From Effrenium voratum (Eukaryota > Sar > Dinophyceae > Suessiales > Symbiodiniaceae): a stretch of DNA of 64,000 bases. The translations under genes and the position numbers were made by a program. The notes under the pieces were generated by a model. The model was not told the DNA's origin. It saw nothing but the letters and a program-made list of their open reading frames with translations, and searched no databases. Within the stretch, counting starts at the first letter, position 1. Every line of letters starts with the position of its first letter. This document shows positions 1-12,706 of the stretch, piece after piece. The stretch covers positions 168,501 through 232,500 of the forward strand of contig CAUJNA010000177.1 of NCBI GenBank assembly GCA_963377175.1, given 5' to 3'.

Positions 1-411
1 CTCACCGCCGGCGAGCCGCCCATGGAAAAGCCCATGGCGAGGATGGGCTGCCCTGGACACGCGGCCTCGCGTAGGGGGGCGCAGCTCGGAGGCCAACGGG
101 GGAGGCTCGTCTTTTCGGATTTAGGAGCCCCAAAATGGCTTCGGTTCTCCTGTTGGCGTCCCTTTGAAACCACAGAAAAGAGGTACCAACTCCGGAAAAA
201 CAAGACACACATCAAGCCAGAACAAAACTTGAACCCGTGCTTAACTGCCAATCATCAGGCATTTGCGGTTCACTTGCAATGTTTAGGGAATCCGCCGTGA
301 AGCGATTTGCCAGGCCGGGGACACTGAAACTGTAAAAGGTTGACCAAGTTGAACCTTTGTAGTTCCCACATACCACTGTCTGTCTTTTGTTTTGGCACAT
401 TCTGCGGACAA

Positions 412-566
412 AAAGAACAAACAAGCAAACAAGCAAGCACACAAACAACCAACCAACCACCCAAACAAACAAACCCGACAGAACAAAACAAAACGAACAA
501 GCAAACACAAACAAGCAAACAAGCAAACAAGCGAACAAACGAACAAACGAACAAACAAGCAAACGG

Positions 567-622
<56 letters not shown>

Positions 623-740
623 GCAGGCAGGCAGGCAGGCAGGCAAGCAACCAAGCAAGCAAGCAAGCAAGAAAACAAACACAAACACACAAACAAAGAA
701 ACAAACAAACACACAAACAAAGAAGCAGAACAGAACAGTA
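412..740. repeat. CAAN tetranucleotide array
   Basis: Period-4 array of CAAA, CAAG and CAAC units, with a pure GCAA run near 560-620 passing into GGCA units near 620-650. All reading frames are stop-free on both strands because of the repeat. The long apparent Q/K/T/N-rich (plus) and C/L/V-rich (minus) frames here are repeat translations, not genes. Confidence 0.95.
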
Positions 741-3700
741 GAACACAACACAAAACAAACAACGCAAAGACACAGCACCTGCACGGAAATGGTCAAACCT
801 GGGCCAAAGTTGTCATGCCCTTATAACGTCAGCAACACTCATACGGAAACTCTTTTGGAAAGGTCTGGGGGGCGAAAAGACCAGCTGGTCGGTGTCCCAT
901 ACATGTTTCCGCTTGATTTCCCAAAAAGGCAAACGAAAGCGCCTGAATATGATAGGGAGCTGAGCTCGGGAGCTGTATTGTTTGTCGCGGTCTCACCGGG
1001 AGCAAGAAAGCGAAGCAAAGCAAAGAAATGCAAAGCAAGCAACCAGTGGTTTGCCATGGGACAGGCACTGCAATTTTTGTTGGTTTTGGACATTCCCCCC
1101 ACAGGAGAAAACCCAAAGTGGCCCCTTTGATTTTTCAAGTTGGAACCCTCACAGGCAAGAAGAAAACACGGCCCCTCGATGGGAAATCCTCCCCAAGAAA
1201 ATCCACGGCACCACCTTGGCGACTGGAAACCTTGGACTGGTTTTCTTTCCATGTGTTTTTCGTGAGGCAGCCTTTGGGTGTACATGGGTCTTTCATCATG
1301 GCTGTCGTAGTCCAGGAACCAGGTCATTACGATTGAGGTAGTCGATCATTCTCGCGTTGGGGGAGACACCTGCGGAAAACTTCTAAAAAGTTTTAGCTGA
1401 TTCCTGCGATGTCGGGCTCATTCATTTCTCCCACCTTTTTGGCAATTGAGAGGGCCCCACCGACTGCACATGGTTTTCCATTCCACCAAGGGAGAGCATA
1501 AGAATTGTATGAAGAGGCCTCCAGTCCCACCCGAATTTTGGCAGTGGAGCTCTGATATGGTTGGCTTCCTCTTGGCATCTCTTTAAACCAACCTGAGCAG
1601 GGTACCCTTAAAAAGCGCGCCCATGTCTAGCGCCGTTCTTTTCCCCCTCTCGAAGTCACCACCTAAGTTGGGTAGAAACACCTCCCCAACTTTTGACTTT
1701 GATAACCCACGGGCAAAAAAATGACCCCCTTGGTTGACGTTGGAAGGGGAGCAAAAATCTAAATTCTAGCAGTTAAGTGGGAATTTCCCACTGAACCGCA
1801 ATAAGCAAAACTGTACAATGTTTCCCAACAACAACCATGATTTAGCGAGTTTGAAGCCCAGCCAGGCGGTCATTTTTTTTTTCCTCCGATGGCCTCAATG
1901 ACGTCCAGGACCTCCGGCAGGTCTTTCCAGCTATCCGCGCAGCCCAGGCGTGGGGAGGTGATCCTAAGGTCCTAGTGGTTTCAGGTACCATGGCCGATCC
2001 TGGAACCAAGTCTTCAGCTTCCATGTTACTCTGGGATTTTGGAGGTATGGAGGCTATAAGCCGCTTAAATATGCGGTGTATAAGCTCTTACAAGCATATA
2101 TTGTATGTAAGCATCCATGCCTGAAAACCTGTACCTGGAATTGCCCTTGAAGGTTTCACGAGGACATGCGCTTGTGGTTTTTTGTGGAGGCACACCTTGT
2201 GACATGAGTCAGAATCAAAACATGGTCTTCCGTGTGGGGTTGATTTCATTGAGGCTCGGCAGCCTTCACATGAATCCGTACTGTTGTCCACCCCCCAAAT
2301 GAAGTGCCAGAGGAGCACATAGGCTTCTTTGTCGAGGCTACGCTTTTTGAGTAGGTAAAAATATAAGAAAGAGAGCTCGGTTGCTTTCTGCTGCCTTGCT
2401 AAAAGTTTAACTTTTAGTGGTTTAGTGGAAAACCCATTAGTTGGCAACAAGTTAAAGTCCTAACATACCATTTGGGGCTGAGGGCCCTCCCTATTGGGGC
2501 GCCGTCTTGACGGATCTCCGAGGCGCTCCAGATGCTCCACGGCGCGGTAGTTCATGGCCACCGCCTGGAAACCCGCCTCGGACCGGGGGGAAACGAGAAA
2601 CGGACCGGGACACCCGCGGCCGGGCGGAGGGCTCAAAACTTCATGCACAGCTCACGCCTGTCTGGCAAGAGCCGTTTGTTTGACCACGGGCAGTGGCAGT
2701 TCTTGGAAGGGGGGGAGTGGTTTTTTGGGGTTGGTTCCCGAAAAAAACCTGGCGGATGTGTTAACTGAACACTCTTGTGGTATGTTTTGGGTCGGGATCG
2801 AAAAATGGTGAGTAATCCTAATTACAAGGTTTACACGGGGTCAACTTGGTGTTCAGTGGAGGCGACCCATTGCTTAGCTCACTTCCGCAGAATCTAAGTT
2901 TGGGTGTTCTTGGCATTTCTTGGCGGCGACAACGCCCCACAAATGGCTTAAGCTTCGGTCGGTGAGTGGGAAAACACTCGGTGCGTAAAAAAGAAAGGTA
3001 AAACACCAAGCAACCGGCAGCCGAGCTTTCTTTGGAGTCGTTTCTTTCTCGCAAGTCGGGCTGCCCTTCCAAAAAGAGGGTTTATAACCCAACCAAACAG
3101 GGGGCCTGATTGCCCGGCTTCAGGCCTTTCGTAACATGTTCTTTTGCCACGGCGTAAAGGAACCAGAAGCCCATGTGCCTGATGTGCAGGTGGATAGCGC
3201 TACCATTTCCTCCAGTCTATTTTGCAGTAATGTATTTCCTGCTCGGGCTTCTGATCAACAGTTACCGATCGCTCACACCATCCGAAAGGAACCCAATTCT
3301 CTATTGATTCTTAGCCTTAGCCCTACACCAGAAACTCATCGGAAGGTGTTTAGGAGTTACACCCAATGAATCCGCCTGCATTGATCCAACTCTCGAGCCT
3401 CCTCAAGCTTGGCCATCGTGTAGCGCACGTAGATGCTGCCTCGGTTATTTCTTATCTATCCAGCCGCGACTGCCTAAGCTGGCTGTAGATTGGGAAAACT
3501 TGGGGCATACTCAAAGTACCACGGTTGATTCCTTAATGTTGCAAGCGGGGATCCACCCTGTATTTTGCCAGGGTGTGTGGTTGGGTTTGCTTGGGATGAT
3601 GTCGGGTTGATTAATCTTAGAGGGGTAGGCATACTACCCATACTAACCCTCGTGGCCACCCATCCTCATCACCCTCCTGTTCAAGCTGTCAAGACCACAA

Positions 3701-4010
3701 GATAGGGTCTTTGTGGCACAACCGCCGGGGTCCATAGTTTTGGCCGAGTTGTGGGGGTGGGATCGTCTGAGAAAAAAGAATAAACAACACGCATGAGGTT
3801 CGGTCAACATGGCCAGTAGCCTTTGGTCCATCAGGATATGAGGACTGACCAATTGTTTAACGCCCAAAACTCGTATCTTGACCGTGACCCATCTCTTCCC
3901 TGACTGCCCCAGTTCTTACTTGGTAGGAAGTCAACCCCTAAAGAAGGAATTTACAGCGAACACTTTCCTCAAAATGCAAGACTCAAACACCCTCTTGAGA
4001 TTCCACCGAA
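741..4010. other. Gene-free stretch with small dispersed repeats
   Basis: Only short, overlapping, compositionally random frames are present. It contains one copy of the family-E foldback (1736-1843) and a short recurring motif near 1563-1610 (a CTTTAAACCAA stretch, then GGTACCCTTAAAAAG) also seen near 165-190, 12,327-12,360, 48,577-48,615 and 48,716-48,757. No RNA gene or coding signal was found. Confidence 0.5.
1736..1843. repeat. Dispersed foldback repeat, family E, copy 1
   Basis: Begins GTTGACGTTGGAAGGGGAGC and ends CCCAACAACAACCATG. The second copy at 8128-8240 shares the order of motifs: GACGTTGGAAGGGGAGCAAAA, an ACT(A/G)AACC(A/G)CAATAAGCAAAA core, then CCCAAC(A/G)ACAACCATG. The ends are imperfect inverted repeats, which suggests a MITE-like element without its own protein. 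Confidence 0.6.
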
Positions 4011-4027
4011 AATGAAACAAAAACAAC

Positions 4028-4112
4028 GCCCCATTGGGTTGGCTGGTTGGTTGGTTAATTGGTTGGTTGGTTGGCTTCTTGGTTGTTTGGTTGGTTGCTT
4101 TCTTGCAAAAAG
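4028..4112. repeat. GGTT tetranucleotide array
   Basis: GGTT/GGCT/GGTT-type units on the plus strand, the opposite strand sense of the CCAA arrays starting about 170 bp further on. Together the two form a loose inverted arrangement around 4113-4282. Confidence 0.85.
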
Positions 4113-4282
4113 GTTGGTGAAACAATTGCGTAGAGTCGTAGAGCAACCAGACCGATTCGGCCCCGTTCAAGGAAAACCAAAGCCAATCCAATCGTTATCA
4201 TGTTCAAAAAAAAGGCTGGCCCAACCCTGGCCGGGGGAAGCCTAGGGCAGGACCTGCGTGAGCAATTTAAGCGATTTATACC

Positions 4283-4740
4283 ACAAACCAGCAACCAACC
4301 AACCAACCGACCGACCGCCCGACCAACCAACCGACCCACCAGCCAGCCAGCCAGCCAGCCAGGCAGCAAAACAGACAAACCAAAAAGTTGTCTTGAAAAA
4401 CAAACACCTGCAGAGACCCCAAACAGTTGACGGGCAAGCACAGACATGCCAACAGCTTGTGGCTTTGACAAACAGACCAACCGACTCACCAGCGGACCGA
4501 CCGACCGACCGACCAACCAAACCAAACCAAACCAAATCAACTAAACAACTAACCAACCAACCAACCAACCAACCAACCAACCAGCCAGCCAGCCAGCCAA
4601 CCAACCAACCAACCAATCAGCCAGCCAACCAACCAAACCAACCAATCGACCGACCGACCAACAGACCAACCGACCCACCAGCCAGCCAACCAACCAACCG
4701 ACCAATCAGCCAGCCAACCAACCAACCAACTAACCAACCT
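4283..4740. repeat. CCRA/CCAA tetranucleotide array (two blocks)
   Basis: Two blocks (about 4283-4372 and 4490-4740) of CCAA, CCGA and CCAG units. The period of four is kept while the third or fourth base changes in local blocks. About 115 bp of non-repetitive sequence separates the blocks. Confidence 0.92.
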
Positions 4741-7700
4741 CTTTCAACCGCGTTCTCCGCTTTCTCTGGACCCCGGCGGCTGCTGTTGGCCATGCCCGGC
4801 AGCACCAGCACCACCGGGCGCCCAGTCTTGAGCCCCCGCCTCCAATTTACTGTGCTACCCCATGGAAAACGACTCAGGTTCCTCCTGGTGGAAGGGTTGT
4901 CTCCCGACTAACATGGAACCTGAGGTTGAAGGGACCCTTTGGTGGGTTCCATGTTGGTAGGCAGGAGGTGAAAAAATTGAGAAACCACAGGAGGATGCGT
5001 TTAAATTGGATGTTTAAACAAGGGTTGGTGGCACATCTCGCAGTACCCCAAGCACCCCAAAAAATGCCAAACCACGGGAGGTTGGCCCGTCCCCCCAAAC
5101 CCCCGACGGGGCACCATTGCGCCTGCTTGGCGTATAGTGATTGCTTACCCAGGGCCGCGTGACTTGGTTTCAAGGACGGGGCCACTTTCGAAGCTTTCAT
5201 GAACTGACGCGAAAGGCCATCTTTGACTCCTGACTTTCCTCCCCTGGCTTTTGGGAGAGAAACGAGGGCACCACAGCCAGATGTATTAATTTCCGACATG
5301 GATACTTCAGAGGGTTCCAATTCCTTCCCTGACCGAACCAAGTGGAAACTCCCAGCCCCCAGAAGTTCCAATGCCTGACTCCATCGTTCCTTGACAAAGT
5401 GATCTGTCCAAGTTGACCATAGACTACTGGAGATCCGCTGAACCAAAACCGAGAGGGCACGACCCAAATCCGGTCAACCTGCAACAGTAGGGAAGCGGAC
5501 TAAGCAAACCGACACATCTTAGCTTCGACCGTAGTAAAGGGGATCTTCGGAAATCAGTGCGCAAAATCGCCAAACTATGTCACCCACCCCTCAGGCGACA
5601 CCTGCTGAATGTTGACCGTTGCTACTGTGTCGGGTGAAATGACCTGTTCACAGAGGGCTAGGGAGGCCGAGTACAGATTCTTGGTTGCCGGCTCCAGGAT
5701 TCCTAGCAAGTCAGCCAGAATGGCCATGACCATATTTGTTTAGGCAGGTGGAAATCAGGGGATGGGCAGCCCCGCTGATGTAATACCGGGAACCGACAAC
5801 ATAGTAAAGCATCAGTCATTGGGAAGCCAATACCGTGGTGTCACAGCAGTTGCGTCTCCCACAACACCGGTGGGAAACCAACAGTGTTTTGGTAGGCTGA
5901 AAACCGAAAACCGAAATGTTCACAGGGCTTAATCGCACGTAGCCTAGCCAAAAGGGGGGCTGCCGGTTCTCTCACAGATCTACCTTGAAACCTAAAATCA
6001 AGCCCTACTCCAAATACCCACTCTTTCTCGATCATATTTTGCAAAATCGAGTTTCACCTTCAGTAAGTACCCCTGATCAGCGGCTGACATCATACCTCCC
6101 GGCATATTTGAAGGGAAACACATGAGTCATGCTTGCTTGCCCACAGAACTCGAGAATAAAAGGGTTAACTCACTTCCTGAGTGGATTGGTCACCAAGAGC
6201 AACCGAACAGCCCCTATCGATTTTGGGTGGTAGTGTCAGGTGCTCATGTGTGGCCCACTTTCCAGTCAACAATAGGGAACCAAGCTTTCTCTAGGTTTCT
6301 CCCTTTGGTTTGGGGTACCTCCTCTGCTGGTTTCAGGCGGAACAGGGCTTCAAATCCCCAAACCAAACCACCATTTTGGGGGTACCTGAATGATGGTTTC
6401 CCTTGGGCTACCTGCTGCAACTGGAAACACAGGGTCGGTTATTGCATGCTTCGAAGATTTTGTCTGGGTATGAGTCAAAACACCCCCCCAAAAAAGGAGT
6501 ACCATGGGGTACCCGTATTTTTCTTTTTTCTAGAAACAAAAAAAATGCGGGCGCATGCTCTCTTCCGATCAAAGCGGCCACCAGTCCAGCGACACCGTGC
6601 CGCCGTCCTTTAGGGTCAGCTCTCGCTCCTCGAGGGAGGCGGGTTGGGAGAAACGCCATGGTACAGCCCGGTGGCCCACGCAAAACAGACCCCGCATATA
6701 GTCTTTGTTGCAGCCTCTGTTCCATAGGGCTGCTTTTGGGTTTACAAAAGTTCGGAGGCACTGCTGCATGAGGCTCGATCTGCTCCAAAGAGGAGCTAAA
6801 TCTCTACTTGATCTCATTTGTTGCAGTAAACCGATGGTAGTCCTAAACAATGGGTTCTCTTCTGCCAGAAATCGACCCATAGCAGCTAGCCAATGGACCG
6901 AAACGCAGTCTGGGCCTTCTCATACCTCTATGGCACCTGCACAAAAGCCTCTCTCATCCGCGAGGATCTAGGAGGAGATAAAAAAAAAAAAAAACAAAAA
7001 GAAAAGAAACGTCGTTGAACTGTTTAGAGCCTTCACGAACCTTGACCGACCCCGGATCAACATGACCTTTTTCTTGTTTTGTGCCAATTACACAACCAAC
7101 TAGCCAATCAGCTCCGGGAGGGCTAAGGCCAAAGAAGGCAACACAAAGGGCCTTGCAGGCAAACATGTATCTAGGGGTTGATTCCAACCATTCTTTTCCA
7201 TCGTTCTTTTCAAAAACCGGATCTGCTTCCCCTGGGGGTTCTGATGGTTGTCCGGAAAGATTCGGATCCCTGGGTTGAGAATGGAAATGGATCCCCAATG
7301 TGAGGCGTATCCTTGCAGATCTTGAAGTAACTTGCTCTCCTTTCAACCTCCCAAGGCCAGGAAGGCCTTCGATCACAAGGAGCTCACATGCCGGAGGGAC
7401 GGGGAATCCTTGGCTTGGAGGAGACAAACGGAGCTCATGTACTAGCATGTTTCTTTGACGAGGGACAACTCCCCAGAAATTAAAGAAGCAAACCAAAAGA
7501 AGGTCTCCCAAAAGACGTTTCCGATCCTACAAAAGGTGGTCTTTCACTTTTGGGCTCCATGTAGTTCCATAGATGACTCCTTTTTTGGTCGCAGTTGTTC
7601 TGTTCGGCCGCTTTTCTGGGCCCTTGGAGGGCAAGAACACTGAGGCAAAGAGACTCCTCGGAGACACGCAGACTCTTCAGCACCGGGATGCCTCTCGGGC

Positions 7701-10500
7701 ATAGTCTCCACTCAGTTGCAAAGGGTGATCATTTGTTTAGGGCCACGAAAATGGACATGACACTAGAAACCAAAAGGGTCGAAAGATGGATTCGCTTTGC
7801 GCAAGTGAGTCTGTGGACATGGGTAGACTAGAGAGTCTTGCGGGATAGTGAGTCTTTGATGTCCACTACCAACTTCATCATAGGCCACTGGATATGTTGA
7901 CCGAACCTGGTTGGCATGCGTGCCAAACTCCGTATGTGGGTCTGAACCAGGGAAACTCTGGTTGTGCCAGATGGGCCAATCCATTTCCGTGATATGAAGT
8001 TTTTGATTTCCATCCCCATGACTATATTATCACGTTAACCGGAATTCCCTCCGTTCGCAGAATCTGGCAACCTTTCGGGGCCGTTCACTTTTTTGCGGTC
8101 CAAAGATGCGCTCCCAGAATACTTGGTCGACGTTGGAAGGGGAGCAAAACATTTTTGTAGCAGGTAAGGGGGATTTCAACCACTAAACCACAATAAGCAA
8201 AAATGTTTTTTTTAAAAAATGTTCCCCAACGACAACCATGAATAGAGCTGGAAACTTGTGACTTACCATGGAACTCCGCCCCCCCAGGCATTGACGCTTT
8301 GCCCCATTTCAGGCCATGATTATTTTGAGGATACCCCTTGGCTGTTGTGGTTAAGGGGAACCAAGAGGAAAACCAGCATGTTGGGGGGTGATCCCCTAAA
8401 AAAGACATTTTGCAACCACAACTTTGGCTTGTTAGAAGAGAAGTGAGGACTGAGGAGTTGCCAATAGCACAGTCGCCCTGCCTTAGTTCTTCTTTGGCCC
8501 TCGGCCGCAAAGAAAAGACTATGAGGACTAACAGCCCTGCTGCGTGAGGGAGGGTTTCCTTCCCCCCAAAACTGCTCTGGATTACACTCCTAAACATCGT
8601 CCAAAAGGGGGACTTCTCCAGCCCAGCCATCTTGGTAGAAAGAGACTTGGAACCCTTTTCAAGGTTCTTCCGATTTGTTTGGGGCCAAAACACGGGATTT
8701 GCAACACCCCACTGAACCGCCCAAGTACGCTTCAAGGCCTTCAATTTCGGTCCGCTCACCCCCAAGACCCCAAGACCAGGCCATTCTGCCCAAGGCCCCT
8801 TGCCTTTCAAGGCGGCGCCGAAGGTGGAGGCGATCCAACCCAGGTGCAGCCAGTGGGGCCAGTACCTTCTCCGCAGCGCCTGGCCTGGGATTGAGAGACG
8901 TCCGAAAAAGACTTCCTCAGGTTTTGACGTCCGAACAACGATTCTTTGGCGACCAAACGACCCGTAAGGGCTGGCCCCAACGACCCACTAAAGGGTAGTC
9001 TTTGTTCTCAGACTGTTTTGCTTCTTGGGAGGGGAGGAAGTCACGGCCGAAGCACGCTTCTTCAGCCCCCCAACCCTCGAAAGTCTAGATGCCGGCCTGG
9101 TGGCACCTTGATGGCACCTGGTGCCATCTTGAGTGAATTCGGACTCCCTCTTCCGTAGAGAATCTGCGCACTTGCCTGCGCTAACGTGTACCCCTGATGT
9201 GAGTCTAGGGGCAGCTCAAACGAAGCCTTTATGTCCCATGGGAATCCACTGGTTGCAAGCAATTAAGCCAATGCTGATTTGTCTGACAATCGTCGATCCC
9301 CGGATTACTCAAATCCGGATCCCCTCTAAAATGGGTTATTGCCCCCGATCAAAATACTTCAGCGGCGTATGAATCAACTGGGTCCCCTAGCTGCTGATCT
9401 CTCACTGAAGTGGTGCATCCAAGGTGCCCATTGCAACTAGCTCATTTCGGTGTGCCTGAACTTAAAACATGGACCCTGCACAACTGGTTTCCTAGTGGTT
9501 AGCCGTTTGGTCTCATCTGGCCCGTGAGTTTGATGTCCTCCGAACCCCCTTATTTTAAGGGTGGTTTAAAGCCAAAAGGACAACCGTCCCATTGTGGGCG
9601 TCCAAACGCCTATTTCGACACATCTCCGTGACACGGTGGCTTCGCGGGTGGCTTCGCGGGTGGCTTCTAAGCTAGCCGCTAGCAACCACTTTTAGCTAGC
9701 TTGCCCTGTGTCAACCCGGGGGGGACTTCGCGAGAGGCTTCGCAGCCGTCGCGATACGCAATGCAAGCCGCTCTCGCACACCTATTGAGATTTCCTCCTG
9801 AAGATAAACTTTTCCCTCTGAAACAAAACCCCGATCATGTGTGCCGTTGTCAGAAGAGAGTCTTAGCTTGGGTTTGGTCTTATGTCGTGGTTCCTCGTTC
9901 CCCTCGCCGCCGGCCTAGCTCCTCATCTTCGAGCAGCTGGCGCAGCTCATCAACATCCTGAGCGAAAGCCCGGAAGCCCTTCAACGAATGAGGAAAATAC
10001 ACAAACAAGGGGTTCTTTACTTCGAGCAATTTCCACCTATTAAAGTTGCTGCCACACAGGCGCCAAAAGATCAATCCGACTGCGCGCGGGCCTCAAGCAT
10101 GCGGCTGGCTGATGCCACAGCAGGGAGCAAGACAGCGCCAACCCCAACCAATAGCAGCCTTTGGATGGAGATTCTCTTCGTTTTTGGAGGGGCCACATAC
10201 TGTTTGGCGGGGAAATCAGAAGGGTTAGAATTAGAATAACAGCTCGCTCAATCCGTTTTTTTTCCCCGGCAAATCAGCACAGCATCCCAAGATCCAGCTA
10301 CATTAGCCGATAGCCGCGGAAAGTGTGCAAAGGTTGCTGTCTGGGTCACAACTGTCGCCAGCTTCAGGCTTCAGGCTGTAACAGATGTCCCGGTCCGGCC
10401 ACTGGAGGCTTCGAAAACTGTCACAACTGTCCTGGTCCGGCCACTGGCGGTTGGATGTCATTTAAGATCTAAAAACCTGGACCTTTCGGGTAACGAACAA
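4741..10500. other. Gene-free stretch
   Basis: Nothing with coding character is visible on either strand. It contains family E copy 2 (8128-8240), a short GTGGCTTCGCGG tandem near 9632-9665, and a duplicated segment around TGTC(C/C)(C/T)GGTCCGGCCACTGG at about 10,386-10,448. Confidence 0.5.
8128..8240. repeat. Dispersed foldback repeat, family E, copy 2
   Basis: Shares its motif order with 1736-1843. It starts GTCGACGTTGGAAGGGGAGC and ends CCCCAACGACAACCATG, so the ends are near inverted repeats (CGTTGG versus CCAACG). Confidence 0.6.
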
Positions 10501-11009
10501 GCAATCAAACAATGCAAAATACAATCAAAACAAAACGAAACAAAACACACACACACACACAAGATACGAGCAACCAAACAATCAATCAAACAAACAAACA
10601 AACAAACAAACAAACAAGCAAACAAGCAAACAAGCAAACAAGCAAACAAGCAAACAAACACGCAAATCCAACCAACCAAACAAACAAACCCGACAACAAA
10701 CAAGTGAACAAGCAAACAAACAAACAAATCAAACAAACAAACAAACAAACAAACAAACAAACTAACAAACAACAAACAAACACACAAACAAACAAACAAA
10801 CACGCAAGTCCAACCAACCAACCAAACAAACAAACCCGCCAACAAACAAGCGAACAAGCAAACAAATAAACAAACCAGCAAGTCGACAAACTGCCAACAA
10901 GAAATCAATCAATCAATCAACCAACCAACCAACCAACCAACCAACCAACCAACCAACCAACCAACCAATGAATCAATCAACCAATCAATCAATCAAGCAA
11001 GCAAGCAAG

Positions 11010-11049
<40 letters not shown>

Positions 11050-11180
11050 TCAAATTAAATCAATCAATCAATCAATCAAGCAAGCAATCAAGCAATCAAT
11101 CAGTTAAGCAATCAAGCAATCAAGCAATCAAGCAATCAAGCAATCAAGCAATCAAGCAATCAAGCAATCAATCAATCAAG

Positions 11181-11211
<31 letters not shown>

Positions 11212-11312
11212 GCAAGCAAGCAAGCAATCAATCAATCAAGCAAACAAGCAAGCAAACAATCAAGCAATCACGCAATCAAGCAATCAAGCAATCAAGCAAT
11301 CAAGCAATCAAG

Positions 11313-11343
<31 letters not shown>

Positions 11344-11363
11344 GCAAGCAAGCAATCAATCAG

Positions 11364-11407
<44 letters not shown>

Positions 11408-11440
11408 GCAATCAAGCAATCAAGCAATCAAGCAATCAAG

Positions 11441-11535
<95 letters not shown>

Positions 11536-11560
11536 TCAATCAATCAATCAAATCAAATCA

Positions 11561-11607
<47 letters not shown>

Positions 11608-11835
11608 GAATCAACATATTCAAATCAATCAAATCAACCAACCAATCAAGCAAGCAAGCAAGCAAGCAATCAATCAAACAAACAAAGAACAAACCAAACA
11701 AACCAACCAAACCAACCAAACCAACCAAACCAAACCGACCAATCAACCAAACAAACAAAAAACAAACAAACAAACAAACAAACAAACAAGCAGAACAAGC
11801 AGCCAAACAACCAAACAAATGCAAAAGCCGAAAGC
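10501..11835. repeat. 1.3-kb CAAN tetranucleotide array
   Basis: An almost unbroken period-4 array in which the first three bases are CAA and the fourth changes in blocks. CAAA dominates at 10,580-10,900, CCAA at 10,915-10,970, CAAT/CAAG mixtures at 10,975-11,600, and CAAA/CCAA at 11,640-11,800. It translates to Q/N/K/S/T without stops, which explains a 365-codon plus-strand open frame (10,512-11,609) that should not be called a gene. Confidence 0.97.
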
Positions 11836-12575
11836 CAACATCCCAAAGAACTTGTAAATGAACACGCACCTTTACCCCGACATCAGGGAGTCAGTCCTTC
11901 AATCAAAAGCTCGCTGAGATCCAACCTACGCGAGGCTTTCATAAGAATCGCGTTGTTTTTTTATAAACATGTTTGGGCTTTAAGGTTCTTTTGATTAAAA
12001 AACATTAGTGCTTTTGAGATACATACTCGACCGCGGCAGCGACAAGTCAAAAGGGGATGACTGTCCAGTGCCATGCAAACTGGACATACAAGCAGTGACT
12101 CCACAATGCCTGATGACAGTGCTTGCATAGGGAATGGCACAATGTCTTGTTGACGGTGTCAACCCAGCCTTTAATCTTAGAACTGCGTTGGTTGCCTAGG
12201 GACCGGGTCTGCCGTCCCAAAAAATCCTCGGATTCTGGTTGCAACCTAAAATCACATGGAAACTCCAAGCCAATAGAACAGGCTCAAACACCTAGGTGTG
12301 TGTAGAAACGGGGTACCTCCAACATTGGTATCCCTTGAAACCAAACTGAGAAAGGTACTCAGCCTCCAAACAACGAGCCACCCCCACGTGATGGTTCTGG
12401 TTTCCCTACTGGTTCAAATCCCAAAGCTTTAAATTTAGATTTGTAGTGTGGCTCCAGCCACCACCAAACGAAAACGAGAAGCAACAATTTGAACAGTTTG
12501 CACTTTGGCTTTGGACAAGACAATTTCTCGGTGAGCCCAAGGGCAATCGAAGGCGCGGGCAATACGTTTGGTTTT

Positions 12576-12706
12576 GGATGCGAGCATAGGTGGCCTTTGG
12601 GAAAAATAGATGGCCCTGGCCTGGCAAATGGAACAAACCCCATCTAAACCAGTGCCATCTATTTTTAACCAGGCTCACCTAAAAAGGACACCTATGGATG
12701 CGAGCC
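12576..12706. repeat. Dispersed foldback (MITE-like) repeat, family D, copy 1
   Basis: The ends are inverted: GGATGCGAGCATAGGTGGCC at the left, and CCTATGGATGCGAGCC at the right. Internal inverted motifs AAATAGATGG and CCATCTATTTTTAACCAGGC extend the foldback. Related copies lie at 38,202-38,375, 40,609-40,743 and 53,303-53,404. Confidence 0.65.

Noticed and set aside
10512..11609. 365-codon plus-strand open frame rich in Gln/Asn/Lys/Ser
   Set aside because: Pure translation of the CAAN tetranucleotide array; stops cannot arise in that repeat.
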